A stretch of 64,000 nt of DNA, taken from assembly GCF_905404315.1 (NCBI RefSeq), contig NC_066312.1:19269001-19333000 (forward strand), in the 5' to 3' direction. Each line of letters starts with the position of its first letter. Position 1 is the first letter of the stretch. The translations under genes and the position numbers were made by a program. This document shows positions 32,621 to 45,289 of the stretch, one piece after another. The DNA is from Leptidea sinapis. Its lineage: Eukaryota > Arthropoda > Insecta > Lepidoptera > Pieridae. The notes beneath the pieces were generated by a model. The model was not told where the DNA came from. It worked only from the letters and a program-made list of their open reading frames with translations, and ran no database searches.

Positions 32621-33435
32621 AAAAATATCAAGTTAGATGAAAAACTTTATTGAAAATATCACATAGATGACGTAATTTAGGTAAAAGTAATTTATGTTAA
32701 TCTAAAAAGTGATCAGATAAATATTACGGAAATAGTTTATGTGAAGACTTCTTAAGGCACGCTGAATAATTTATTAAAATATATATCAATTAACGTCTGC
32801 TCGATTCGACTAAAGAATACTTGAGAAGAGACCAATACCGCCCATTATTTCATAATATTATAATGATTACTATGATATAATTAATCGAAGTGAAAACTTT
32901 TTTAGTATTAAGTAATTTTTAGGAAATATAGTATATTATGTAAGCGTCAATAATGTGCCAAGCGTAAATAATGAAAGCATATATAATCCACAAATTGTGA
33001 AATTGTAACTTTTGGCAACCCATAATTTAAACTCGATCCAATCGTTTTTTCATAGGGAAATAGGCGCTCAGAGTTGTGTCAGTTGTGGAACGTGCCTTAC
33101 ACTTGTTATTTCGTAGTTTTAAGTTAGCACTTGTACCGGCAACCCTGATAGCTGATATAGTCATTTTATATTATGCATATGTATTTTATATGGACACTTA
33201 AACAATTATTATAAATAATGGATTTACCAAAAATTTTTGAGCGAGAACTGCTGCATGAACAGTGGCTGTCAAAGCCCCAACCTCTGAACGAGTAGAGTGA
33301 ATTTGAATACCACCAAGAGTTACTAAGATATAACCAAAATGCATTTTAGTAATTCAGCAGCAATCCCACGATTTCAACCCTAGAAATATAATCAAAAAAG
33401 AAATAGATATGCTTTATGTGTCAAAATTCACACAT
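32621..33435. other. intergenic/intronic, nothing recognised
   Basis: AT-rich; no supported gene or repeat. Confidence 0.4.
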
Positions 33436-33630
33436 TGCTACGTTTGCTTGCGACGCTCCGCAGCAATGGTTTGCAAAATGACGGCACAAAGAATAAATTA
33501 AGTACCCCATAGTCAAAATCATTGTTATTTATTTTATCAAGCACGCTGAGTTTCTTGAGTTCGTTCTTGAGGTCCAAGGTCTATATTTTCGTATAGTTCG
33601 GAAAACCCAAAAATGCACGCCGCATAATAG
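33436..33630 (-). repeat. dispersed repeat F, copy 2 (inverted)
   Basis: The reverse complement matches 29550-29740 in order: GAACTATACGAAAATATAG, CTTGATAAAATAAATAACAA, CTATGGGGTACTTAATTTAT, TTTGCAAACCATTGCTGCGG. The two copies lie about 3.8 kb apart in opposite orientation. Confidence 0.7.
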
Positions 33631-33683
33631 CAAATCCACAATAAAATTGATTATTTGTAAGAGTATAAACACGGACGTAGATG

Positions 33684-33920
33684 CACTCGTCTTTTTTTTT
33701 GCAGAGGAGGAAAATTCATTTACGTATGAGAGTCCCCCAAAACGGGGCCCATATGTTAGGCTAGGGTGTAAACAACCCCTACTCACTATAAACCTCCTCT
33801 GTGCTGATAGCCCTAAAGGCTTTTACAGCGAATCCGGGTGGGGGCCTTGGAGGCTGAAAATGTAGCTCACACGGGGCGTCTAGAAAGGAGTCTCGAACCT
33901 CGGACCAACTGATCGATAGG
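33684..33920 (-). repeat. dispersed repeat G (retroposon-like, T-run at left)
   Basis: A T-run followed by GCAGAGGAGGAAAATTCATT, CCCCAAAACGGGGCCCATAT, ATCCGGGTGGGGGCCTTGGA and CGTCTAGAAAGGAGTCTCGA. The T-run points to an A-tailed element on the minus strand. I recognise the GCAGAGGAGGAAAAT start from lepidopteran repeats. A similar start (CGAGAGGAGGAGAATACATT) occurs at about 61464. Confidence 0.5.
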
Positions 33921-36900
33921 CTAGATGGAGAGGACTCGTTGTCATGTGGCATAGCTCTTGTATTCGTCAAAATGGAAATATCTTAAATTGAATAGATCCA
34001 ATTAACAAGTACAGTGTCTTGACAAAAAACATAACAATATCTAAATTGTCAAAAGTCATCATCATTAAGTAACTATCAGTATAATTATTGTGAAGTTTGT
34101 CAAAAATACTGTAATGGCTGTAACTGATGTCCAGTGCTATCTTAGTTTTTTTTAATAATAATTATTAAACAACATTTAATTGAAGGCTCATATTCATTCA
34201 GAAAGTCTGCAATGTGTTACTTTAGATAATAATTTAAAAAAAATCCGGTACAATATCTTTAACGGCCAATTTCCCTGCCACATACACCTATCCATCGGTC
34301 GTCTTAAAAGATTATTTTTTATTATGTAAAACAGAATAATTGTTTTTGAAACATATTATACTTACTTCACAGATTATATAACTTGATATAAGTACACTCA
34401 AATGAACTAGTAAGTGTGAAATAAGTAAATAAAACTGCTTTTTTTGTAGAGCTATACCTCAAACGCTTTGCTTATGAGGCGTGCGTCAATAGCTAGGTAG
34501 TTTTTGACGTTCAATAAGTGATTAAAAATATATAAATTATAAGCCATTTTATTATTTATATATAGAATTACGCTATTTCTTTGTAGTCCACGCTTCGCTT
34601 AGATATTTCCACAAGCGCAACACTGAAGTTATTTTATATTGTAATGCTTTTTAGTGAAGTTTTCAATCGTACACAACTATATCCAAAAATTATCAAAGCT
34701 ATCATACTCCAGCTATTAGTTAAAAGAGCAGGAAATAATAGAATATTTAGTGAAATTCTAATGCACCACGTAGTATTGTAAGTATTTGGTAACCTCCAAC
34801 ATGTTAACTAGATAGAAGAAATTACTAAAAACTTAGACTTTTTCACTGAGATTCACCTTTTCATGAGGCTTTATATCAAGGTCGTCTATAATTACAGTGA
34901 GAATATAATATAAAAAAAAAACTGTACAAACACTCACGTACACGAAGTACTTTTAGAACATTTACGATGATATGTTAATTGATAAGAACATTATCACATA
35001 CAAACAAGAATTTCTTGAATAGTTCTTATATGGTATGACAATAAAAAACCATGTAATTGACTACATATCGATTGTGAGAACGACGCAGACGACACCTCTA
35101 CAAAACGAAACAAAAAGTTCACCTATTATATACAGTTTAAAATTGTATGAAATCGATAAACTCTAGTTTAGTATTCGGCCCTGTAAAAAAGTGTTGAATC
35201 AAGCTCTCGAATCGTGTGGAGACAAAGCAGATTCAATGCGACAGAGAATTTATACGATCGCTTAATGCTAAACGTCTGTACAGCGTCGTGTTTCAGAAAA
35301 TTCACTAATCACTTCACGTCATTGTTTTTACTGCAATATCATAAGAAATTTCGCTAGAAAACATGGTAGAGAGGTTGATGAACTCTTCATATAATATTGC
35401 ATTACATTACTAGTAGTTTTTACTAGTATTAAAACTGTCACTTCTGTTTTACGACTATTACTTGTAACTGCATAACCATTGCTTAGTCTATATCGTCGTG
35501 CTACAACGTCCGGTGATGTAATCAAGAAGTGATTAATCAACATTATAAAATTAAGGTTTGTTTTAATTAGTAACATGAATATGTGCTTAACTCAATGGTT
35601 TAACTGCTTTGCGGTTTAAGAAATGTTGTGATATATTTTTTTAACATATCGTTAGGATACAAATGTTATTATTTTTTACTAAATTATTTTGGCGTATTAA
35701 ACTTAATACTTCTTCTTACTTAAGTACATAATGTGAGGCATAGATGGATGGATTCATTTTCGGAGGGCCTCACAAATACTGACTTTGTAATACCAGAGGC
35801 TTATTATAATATAGTCAGTGGTAAACTTGGGTCTAATATCAATTTCTAATATTAAAGTACATTGTGACAAAGTACTTAGACAGACAGTTATTTTTGATGT
35901 CGACTCTACATATTTTAATATGTAAGTTGTGTGTAAACTGAACAGTTAAATGCAAGAATCCTAATAATTCATCAAAGTTCATACAAAAAGTGATAATATT
36001 CTAAAAGTTCAAGTCTAAAATATTACCTTTGTTTAACGTAACGTTGTCTAACGTTCAAAGTCGTATAAGGAAATCCATGAGTGTTTTTGCTCAGCCGACA
36101 CCAATGATCTAAAGTAAAGTAGTAGATACAAATACTTTATGAGCATACAGTTGCGGTCGTAGTAATAATTAAAGGTGTAATACATCAGTAGCTTAGGTTG
36201 GGTCTACACCGGGAAATTGCTATTGAATATAATGTACATGGAATCAACCATTCGACTCGTTACTGGCGGTCTTACCATCACGGAGGGAAATTATTTTACA
36301 CGAGCAGGCACACGTGTTTTTAAAAACGTAGATTTCTGGCGTTGACTTTTTTTTGTTGGTCTACTAACTGAAATTTTCAAAACACTAAATGTGATGGAGA
36401 GTGTTTTTAAATCAGTTAAGCTGAGTCAGAGATCTGTGTTCACAAAGAAACTAAGAAATATTCTTAAAAAAATATAAATTATAGGCGTAGATGGGTGCAA
36501 TTACAGTAAGCTGTTCCTTTTTTTTTAAATTATCAATATACGAGACTACGAAACGATTTTGATTTAATTACTTAGTTTCTCTTTTATATCTAGAGTAACT
36601 TTGGTTATTTTTTACGAGTAATTACAAGTACCTGAGACATTCTGTATTTATGTTTTAGGATGTACTAAGCGATATGACTGGGGTTTTTTTGCAATTTATA
36701 ACACAATTAAATTAGGAAAATGATTATTAGAAATACGTTAAAATATTATTAACTATGTAATTGTGAACGAAACCCAATTTACGGCTGCTTTCTATTTCTA
36801 ATCTCTAGTTTAGCGTTTATCAATCATGAATCTGTATATCAATATGTCACCTTGATTTCTTAATCCATATAGATCCATGAATAGAAATAAAAATAATACA

Positions 36901-37683
36901 AATATGTTATGCCATTGATGAATTGAAAAAAGTTTCATATATCGGTTATTGAAATGTCAAAAGCAAGAAATGGATTAAAATATTAATCTCAGATTCCGAA
37001 CATAGGATTGCGACAAAATATAGAAATCGGTTGTAATAGTGATCGCCACGAAAGTGCCAAGTCACGGGTGGCCGCTTTAAATAAAATTGTAATTAAGTAT
37101 TTTATTTAAATAGATCACTTGGTGTGTGTCGACCTTTAATGGCGTGCCCTGTCAGACTAACTCGATTTTTCCATTACGTCTAACGCATTAGTAAACAGAA
37201 TATTTTGAAGAGGTCACCGCGAGCTCACTACGCCGTGAGAAAGTCCACCGTCAGGTGCGACAAGTATTTCCTCGGACACTTGTGTTCAACCGTTCCACCA
37301 CCCGCATTACTTTTACTCAAGAACCGGTAATTGTAATGTAATTCAACACTAAAGAGCACCTGTGACACACTTCGTTGAATATATTGGCGAATTAATTTCT
37401 TGGACGTCAAAACGCACGTTGAATTTTTAGTGTTTAGTAACTAGTCCTTTGTAGTTGTGAGGGCGATTAACGGTTTTTTTATTTTACCGCATTATATATT
37501 ATACATCTATCTATCTATAAGAGATTTCCACCTATGTATTGACTCACCACTATATCTCTGGATCCACAAGGCATAAACCAGAAGGCTTGAAATAATAGGA
37601 ATTTTCCATTCTCCGAGTAGAGCTAGCTGTCAGCTAAGAACAGTTTTTATTAAATCCCACTCACAAAACTTATTATGAGCAGA
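33921..37683. other. long AT-rich stretch, nothing recognised
   Basis: No exon, RNA gene or repeat could be supported in this 3.8 kb. Open frames at 35328-35576 and 37228-37410 show no family similarity. If the exon at 22480 is real, this is probably its intron. Confidence 0.4.
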
Positions 37684-37708
37684 ACAACGTTTGTTGGGTC
37701 AGCTAGTA
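37684..37708 (-). repeat. dispersed repeat E, end fragment
   Basis: Reverse complement TACTAGCTGACCCAACAAAC matches the start of the copy at 27187 with one change. Only about 25 bp are clearly alike. Confidence 0.5.
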
Positions 37709-38218
37709 TATCGTATCCTGTTTATTATCCTGTCTAGTACATTTAATAAGTTACCTACAAAAGAAAGCAATTATAGACTTGTCAGACGTTTTTCAAATGC
37801 ACCCTCTCGGAAAGCGCCATTATTTTGATGACAACTGGGTGGAAACTGTGTATTTGTTCAATATATTATTACGTTATATAAAGTAGCGATGTATGTTAAT
37901 TCAACTTTATATCTTTTGGTGGGCAGTCAATTTATGTAATTCCATTTCACAATTTTTCGACTCGTGAACTTTCTCAATACCTGGAGCATTGCAAGCGTAC
38001 GTGGCAACATATAGGTGATAGTGGTGCCACTAATTGTGATCCTTGCAATTAGAACATAACATTTCGATCACCTTCTTATTTAGATTTCTATGGTATACAT
38101 CCTAAACTCATACTAAGTTTTATCAACATTGGTTTGTTAGCTTTAATAATAATAATTTCTTATCTAGAAAAATACGTATTATAACAAAATTGTAAATGGC
38201 GAAATTTTTTGTTTGCTC

Positions 38219-38243
38219 AATTACCATACACCAGGCTTATTAT
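38219..38243. repeat. left member of a distant perfect 25-bp inverted pair
   Basis: AATTACCATACACCAGGCTT followed by ATTAT is the exact reverse complement of 41428-41452, 3.2 kb away. It may be a terminal inverted repeat or two copies of one short repeat. Confidence 0.8.
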
Positions 38244-38499
38244 TATTGTTGTACCTACTCTCCGTATCATTCGTATTCGTAAGACATTTCGGCATTATTA
38301 AAATTTTATAATATATAAAGATTAACGTATGTAAAGTATTGAAACGTATGTAAGTAAATTTTTTTTCTTTTAGTTTTAAAGGATTCAACATCAGAATTAC
38401 TTAAAATGACAATTATTATACTTTTAAGCTTTTTTTTATTTTTTTTTATTTGTTGTTCTAGTAAGGATATAAGGTGCATAGTATATCCCTGATTTAACT

Positions 38500-38940
38500 A
38501 TAAATGTGAATGTAAGTTTGTTTGTTACGATTTCACGCCTAAACCACTAAACCAATTTTCATGAATTTTAGTAAAGAGATAGCTTGGGAAAGGACATAGG
38601 CTATCTTTTATCGCGAATAAAAGGCTTGGTGGGGTTGAAATAGGTGTGGAAATTTTTATGAATTTTCGGCATTATTGAAGATAGCACGATGAAAATTTGT
38701 ACTTAGGCACTTGATAAGGAATAAATAAATATTTGTTTGAGCGTCTTTAAAATTCAGACCTGTGTGGGGTGAAAAAGGAGGATGAAAGTTCTATAGTTTG
38801 TAGCTTATAAAAATGTGTTAACCACAGCAGCTTGTAGTAAATTATTCGCAAAGTGGGTATATTCAAAAAATAAAAAATGCTGCCCAAAGTAATTATTGCA
38901 TGCGCACGAAGTCGCGAGTAAAATCTAGTATTACAATAAA
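38500..38940 (+). repeat. dispersed repeat-like segment
   Basis: TTGTTACGATTTCACGCCTA, AACCAATTTTCATGAATTTT and ATAGGCTATCTTTTATCGCG followed by TGCGCACGAAGTCGCGAGTA read like a common lepidopteran non-coding repeat. Only one copy is in the window, so this is recognition only. Confidence 0.4.
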
Positions 38941-39511
38941 AATGAAAAATTTCTAGCCAATTGTACGTCCTGTGGGTTATAAATACGTCACACAGACAAA
39001 CACAATCCAATGTAATGCGTTCAATTACTTCATAACTTCAACACCAAAAGGAACTGTTGCAATGTACAGTTAACACAATATGTTTTGTAATTTTATTAAT
39101 TTTCACTAACAAAATAGTTGAAACGGCCGTTGAAATATAAATAAAATGTTAACAACATTTCAAGACCGTTGGTTTATTATACAATGTTATGTCGACTATG
39201 GTGTCATTGCGTGTTCAAACCGCACAAAGATATGCGTACATATAATTACGGAAATCGCGTTATAATATCAGCATAAACTAAGTAAATGAATAACGAAAAA
39301 AGTGTGTATGTAGGTACGCAGTTACGTTATACTTCGTTGGCGCAATAAATCAAAAATCCTGAAAAAAAAAAATTATCTTGCTCTTTTTCGTTTGTGGAAA
39401 ATTGCTTTTTCCATTGTAATACGAAGGTATTAAAAACAACCAATGAAAATATTATTTTACAGCATTATTTAGTTAAATGACCTGTAATTAGATACCATTG
39501 AATATAATATA

Positions 39512-39608
39512 TTATAAAATTCTCGTGTTTGTTCTCTCTCCTCCGAAACAGTTGAAACGATTTGTATGCACATTGGGTAGGTCTGATAATCGGCCAATAT
39601 CTACTTTT
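39512..39608 (-). repeat. dispersed repeat E, end fragment
   Basis: The order ATAAAATTCTCGTGT, CTCCTCCGAAAC, CACATTGGGTAGGTCTGATA and ATCGGCCAATATCTA is the reverse complement of the 3' half of the copy at 27187-27476, diverged. Confidence 0.65.
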
Positions 39609-39929
39609 CTTACCCTTAATTTTTTTAATGAAATTTTTTTATTCATTTATATTACAATTTAGAAATAAATATTTTTAATATTATAAAGTTATAGGTATAT
39701 TAAAAATTCTTGAAAGTGGGGATTGTATTAAATACAAGTTGCCGACCAATCTTTGTACCACTGATAAACTTGATTCGTGAACATTGTGCTGATAATTCTT
39801 TACAATTTTATTCAATCTAATAAATTCATTAAAACAGCTGGGTTTATATTTGCACAAAAAATGGAAATGTGTGTTCAAGCGAATTTCAACCTACTTTTTT
39901 TATTATGGCTGTAGGAAACTGACATAAAG

Positions 39930-40135
39930 GTAGGCCACGGTTCAATTATGTCGATAGTACTGAGCGGCGCCTTATTCTGCCGTGAAGCGAGAATGTGCTT
40001 GAATTATAATTTTAAGTAGTTGGGCTGATGAGACTTAACGACTAAGGTCGCTAAGGAACGAGAGTTATTGCGAAGCCTTTTCAATTTTTGGGTTCAATCA
40101 AGAATCCTTAGCGGCACTGCATTGCAATGGGCATT
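39930..40135 (+). repeat. dispersed repeat C, diverged copy
   Basis: GCGGCGCCTTATTCTGCCGT, then GTTGGGCTGATGAGACTTAA and AGCGGCACTGCATTGCAATG keep the order of the copy at 25141. The A-tailed end is lost after 40130. Confidence 0.65.
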
Positions 40136-40689
40136 TTTTTTTATTCAAATATAATTTTAAAAATTTCTTATTGAACGTCAAAACCATCAAATGCCTCAGA
40201 CCTAACAACGACGGGCGCAAACTCAGCGAGCTTATTTTTTTTTTCATAAAATGTCGTTACAATTTAATATCGTACAAAAATAATAATTATTTAATAGCCT
40301 AAGGTCGGTCGCTCCATTCCCAATCTGTGGTAACAGGTAAACCTTTGAAGATCTGATAGCCTCCAGATATTAAATTAAGTAAGTATAACGTAGAAAATAT
40401 TATTATAAGAATTAGTAATTTTTTATTACAACAAAATATTATCAAAAATTTTGTATTCATATGACAACTCGACAAAAGTGAAACTTTAATTAAGGCTCTC
40501 AATACGAAATACGATAAACTGTTTGCTTATGATCGTATATCTCCTAATGAACGGTTTCTCACAAGTAGACAAAGTAATTTATTAATTCTGTACTTCACTA
40601 TCATAAATTTCACATTGCTCTCAGGACACAATGCGGCATTCCATGCAGTAGAATTCGTGGGCCTAAGCTGGTGTAATACCAGAAAACAC

Positions 40690-40985
40690 TTGTAATTTTT
40701 TTTTATGGAAAATAAACGACGAAACATGCAGGATGTTCAACTGATGGTAATTGATACGTCCTGCCCATTACAATGAATTACCGCTCAGGATTCTTGAAAA
40801 ACCCCAATAATTCTGAGCGGCCCTACAATTGCGCTCCTTATCTTGGGACATAAGATGTTAAGTCTTATTTTCCCAGTAATTTCACTAGCTACAGCGCCCG
40901 TCGTATCGAAACACAATAATGTTTACACATTACTGATTCACGGCAGAAATAGGCGCCGTTGTGGTACCCATAATAGAACCTCCCA
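40690..40985 (-). repeat. dispersed repeat C, full-length copy
   Basis: T-run at 40696-40703, then AACTGATGGTAATTGATACG, CCGCTCAGGATTCTTGAAAA, CATAAGATGTTAAGTCTTAT, TTTCACTAGCTACAGCGCCC, GCGCCGTTGTGGTACCCATA and CCTCCCACTGG. This is the reverse complement of the 25141 copy over its whole length and shows a ~295-bp unit. Confidence 0.85.
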
Positions 40986-41427
40986 CTGGATACAGATTAG
41001 TTAAGAAAAACAGATTAAAGTATCATTACTGTCGAATATAACCATAGATAAACGGACATTTTAAATCTTATCGTACAAAATAACAAAATAGCTTACATTT
41101 AAACAAAACATCGATAGTAATCTAATTAATTCACACACCACGATAATTATCAACAGAACTCATATTACGAATGCACTTGCAAACATTGTGTGTACTATCA
41201 CACTTGTCCCCCATTACAATTAGTACGAGAAAGTAAATTATCATCAGAGCCATAGACAAGCGGCTACAAATTGAGGCAAAAAGAATTATTATGCATCGCG
41301 TGCAAAATGTACAGGACAAGCCGAGATCGTTAGCATTCTGTGCGGCATCGCTGCAACATTAAATTCATTATCTCCTTATCAAGACTTAACCTTTCCGTGA
41401 GTGTTACTTAATATAATAACATAAACT

Positions 41428-41452
41428 ATAATAAGCCTGGTGTATGGTAATT
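41428..41452. repeat. right member of a distant perfect 25-bp inverted pair
   Basis: ATAATAAGCCTGGTGTATGG followed by TAATT mirrors 38219-38243 exactly. Homology does not extend beyond the 25 bp on either side. Confidence 0.8.
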
Positions 41453-43584
41453 ACAATATTAAAGGTATAAATAATTCAGAGGGCTATCAGTAGATGCACG
41501 CGACAAACTTCCGGTGTGTCCTAATGAATGCGTGCATCGTGCGCCTAACTCGTTTGACGGACTCAGCTAAAATTATTTAATCATCGACATTTATCGTCTA
41601 TCTACAACCACCGATACATTGTTAATGGAGACATTTTATTTGCAAGGTTACTTGTCGTCAGTTGTTCTCCATGACCTTACGTACCCATAGGTGTCCGTTC
41701 ATTGATATTATTTCTATAAATTAGTCTAAAATAAGTTATTTTGTTTTTATCTTATTTATTTCATATTATTATAAAGAATGAAATAAGGTATTTGCCTAAT
41801 TTATCGTACTATGAACCTGCCCCCAATCACCCATGATATCATTTTAAGTTTGATAACTCTCGTCAAGTACGTCGAAGCGTTCCTACGCGACATTAGTTTG
41901 CACTAGCATCATAGCATAACGCTTTTTTACGTGACATTTGCCAGTTCACTCAACTGTAAGCCGTGTAAAAGAACTTCGTTACAATAAACAATATATATTT
42001 ACTAAATTAATATTAAATTAAATTACTATATTAATAAGTGTAGATTATCGGAGCGTCTTTAAATAGTAATGTAGTCAACATCAATGTGATTGAATCACAA
42101 TGTTTTGCCAACCGCATGTTGCTTCTAGTCGTGTCAAGTAAAACCCTACAATGCCTACACTGCATGTAACAAGAGACGATGTTACATCTAACCTCACACA
42201 ATCCAGTAAGCTATTACGAATCCTTTACAGCCATGATTACGTGATTCACACCTTTCAATATCATTAATGCTTACATAACAAGATATAAGAACATCCTTAT
42301 TAATCATACGGGTTTGAACAGGTTTCCCGCGTAGGGTCAAACTTGGGGCCTTCAGTATTTTTTGTAATACTCTTCATTCTCAATTTAATGACATCACTGA
42401 GTTATGCACTTTGCGTGCCATTTTGCAGTCATTGCTCATAAAATGAATACCTTGAAGATTTTCTATGGAGTTTGGGAATAAATAAAAGTCAAAAGTTCTG
42501 CTGTAGATCAGGACTGTATGGTCGATGACTCATGGTCAAACATTCGCATGTCTATCTTGCGGCAAGCACTGATTCGCAGTAGAATCTGCTACGAGGGCGC
42601 TGCCTTAGACCTTAACTTGGACATCTGTTTTCTTTTTGTTTTAAAAATGTGCAGAAACTTTCCTTTTGTCTTCTGCAACTGTCACGAAACTACTCGGGCA
42701 AACAATTAAAAAATATAAATTTACAAAATTCCTTATTCACATAATGAAAAATTACAAAAAAATTCCCTAGGTATGTCACTAGGAGACTTAAAAATAGTTA
42801 AGGTTATAAATTATTTAAGAGCTAATTATTGATTTAAAAATAAAATTAAAAGCGTAGTGTATTTGTGTGTGTGATATGTGTACATAGGTGCTGTTATATT
42901 TGTGAGTTTAAGTTATTATTATTGATAAGATATCATCACTGGTACGATTATAATCTAGAGTTTGCAGGAAGGAATCATGTATTCTCCTTCACTTAATTTA
43001 GTTAGTAAATCGTCAAATTAAATACTCACAAGGCAAAATATGTTTCAGTAAGGGGTTCATTATAATATATCAAACTCAGTAACTATGAAAATGTGATATA
43101 CAAAATTTGAAGCACCTACGTTTTACTTTTACCTATGCGATGACTTTTTTGGTTTCTATCTAACACAAAACTTCCTGACTCGTGGCGTCAAAATGTTATT
43201 AATAAATCATAAAGTGAAAATGTTCTTGTGTTATTAAATATTATAATTGATTTCAGAATATTTATTATCTCAAAAAGAATACAAATTCACTTACTGAGAT
43301 ACTTAAACTAACATGATACATATATTGAGCGGCAAATCGTTATATACTATACACAATTTAAGACGTTATATTTAAAGTTACAATAATTACACAGAGTTAC
43401 AATAAATACTAATTAGGTAGATACATTAATAACGAAATAGGTGGGTAAAGTATAAAATAAATGTTTACAGTAATGAATAAAATACCTACACTATTTTATT
43501 ATTTATTATAATGACAGCTATGAGGGTATTTGTTTATTAAGGTCTCGTTCATGGTCATAGCCGGAAGCGGTCTAATAAAATAAG
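41453..43584. other. AT-rich stretch, nothing recognised; right end may be LINE 3' UTR
   Basis: No exon or RNA could be supported. The part just left of 43585 (after the reverse-transcriptase stop codon, minus strand) should be 3' UTR of that LINE, but its end is not marked by a clear A-tail. Confidence 0.4.
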
Positions 43585-45075
43585 TTATGAGAAATCCTTC
43601 AAAATGTGGTGTTTTAACGTTTTTTTAAAAACATTTAATGACTGTAATTCTTTAATATCTTTTGGGAGGTTGTTATACAATTTTGCCCCTTCGTACATTA
43701 TATTTCTTGTTCCATATTTTGTTCTAGGTTTTATTAAGCAAATATTGAGGGCTTGTCTTGTTAGAATTTTTTGAATGTTTATTCTTTTTGTGAATGTAAT
43801 TTGTGTATGTAAATCCTTAGTTAAAATTTTTCTTATGAGAATACATGTGTTATATTTATATATTTGATTTAAATTCATTAATTTTGTTTCCCGATATATT
43901 TGAACAGTAGGAGTTAGGTAGTTGTATCGAAACAAAGTTTTAATAATTTTATTTTGACTTATTTGTAAGCTTTTTAAGTTAGTTTTTTCCGCCGTTCCCC
44001 AAATTTCCACTAAATATTCTATATGTGGCTTTATCATGGAATTATATATTAAATACCGCACCTTTTTTGGGAGGCATCGGGCCATTCCACGAAATGCTCC
44101 TGTTAGGGATGTAAGTTTGCTCCGCACACTTTCTATATGCGGTTTCCACTTTAATTGAGGATCAAGAATTAATCCCAAGTATTTCTCTTTGTTAACATTG
44201 TTAATAACTTGACTGTTTATAGTCAATGGGTTGTAATGACCAATTTCTTTATTTTTTGCAGCGAATATAATATAATTTGTTTTGCTTGTATTTATGGTTA
44301 GTAAATTTGTTTGCAACCATTCATGTAGAAGATCAAGGTCATGTTGTGCTTTTTTTACTATGGTATTTATTGATTGACCCGTGTAGAATAAACTTGTGTC
44401 ATCAGCGTATAATGTTATATCTCCTTGTAAACCGATTTCATGAATATCATTTATGTAAATTAAAAATAATAACGGTACAATAATTGAACCTTGTGGAACG
44501 CCATAAGTTACTAATTGTGGACTGCTCTGGGTATCTCCTAATTTCGTTATTTGGTATCGATTTGAGAGGTATGACTGAAAGATTTCATAGGCCGATCCAG
44601 TTATTCCTATGGATTTTAATTTAGTTAAAAGTTTTTCATGGCTAACAGTGTCAAACGCCTTTTTTAAATCGATGAATATACCAAGAATTATATGTTTCTG
44701 ATCTATGCTGAGTTTTAATGATGTAATTAAATCCATTGCCGCAGTAAGAGTATTTGATTTAGGCCGGAAACCATATTGTTTTTTAAATAAGAAATTTTTA
44801 GATGAAAGGTACTCGTTTAAACGATTATGTAAAATTCTTTCAAATATTTTTGATAATATAGGTAGTACTGATATTGGTCTGTAGTTGTTCGGATTGGTTT
44901 TACTTCCTGCCTTATGTAATGGACTCACTTTGGCTATTTTTAAAGAATCGGGGAAATGGCCGTCAGTAAAGCACTTATTTATACAATGAGTGAGACTTTC
45001 TACTATTAAATAGTTAACGCATTTTATGGTTTTAGTTGCAATTTTGTCTATACCAGAACTTGTGTTTGAGTCCAA
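43585..45075 (-). CDS. LINE reverse transcriptase, long intact frame (5'-truncated)
   Basis: A 496-codon minus-strand frame copies LINE RNA into DNA at a nick. Residues ~46-80 hold the RT N-terminal box (IAKVSPLHKAG, NNYRPISVLPILSKIFE). Catalytic motif A is FIDLKKAFD (134-142), then GVPQGS (192-197) and the YADDT box (223-227) with both Asp residues. KYLGLILDPQLKW and HIEYLVEIWG follow, then a basic C-terminus. There is no endonuclease: the frame meets a stop just upstream near a TAT-rich run at 45080, so the copy is 5'-truncated and has no start of its own. The usual Gly in 'S-L-G-PLLF' is Val (residue 200). It belongs to the CR1/Jockey superfamily, a different family from the other copies here. 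Confidence 0.88.
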   Translation of the reverse strand: MDSNTSSGIDKIATKTIKCVNYLIVESLTHCINKCFTDGHFPDSLKIAKVSPLHKAGSKTNPNNYRPISVLPILSKIFERILHNRLNEYLSSKNFLFKKQYGFRPKSNTLTAAMDLITSLKLSIDQKHIILGIFIDLKKAFDTVSHEKLLTKLKSIGITGSAYEIFQSYLSNRYQITKLGDTQSSPQLVTYGVPQGSIIVPLLFLIYINDIHEIGLQGDITLYADDTSLFYTGQSINTIVKKAQHDLDLLHEWLQTNLLTINTSKTNYIIFAAKNKEIGHYNPLTINSQVINNVNKEKYLGLILDPQLKWKPHIESVRSKLTSLTGAFRGMARCLPKKVRYLIYNSMIKPHIEYLVEIWGTAEKTNLKSLQISQNKIIKTLFRYNYLTPTVQIYRETKLMNLNQIYKYNTCILIRKILTKDLHTQITFTKRINIQKILTRQALNICLIKPRTKYGTRNIMYEGAKLYNNLPKDIKELQSLNVFKKTLKHHILKDFS

Positions 45076-45289
45076 ATTATTATTATAATATATTCATAAC
45101 GCAAAAAGGTCATATATATAGCAATATCAACATCTCAACGCTATTATTATGAGGCCACGATAGATGAAGTTCTGAATAAAAATGGAACCTTAAAACAACA
45201 AATGGTTAGGAAGGGATTGTAAAAGGAAAAGACGATAACAAGGTAAAATATGTTATTAAAATGATTCGCTAATAGCAAGGTCTCCACTA

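Noticed and set aside
42518..42709. 63-codon plus-strand frame in a slightly GC-richer patch
   Set aside because: No family resemblance, no splice context, and isolated from any other exon.
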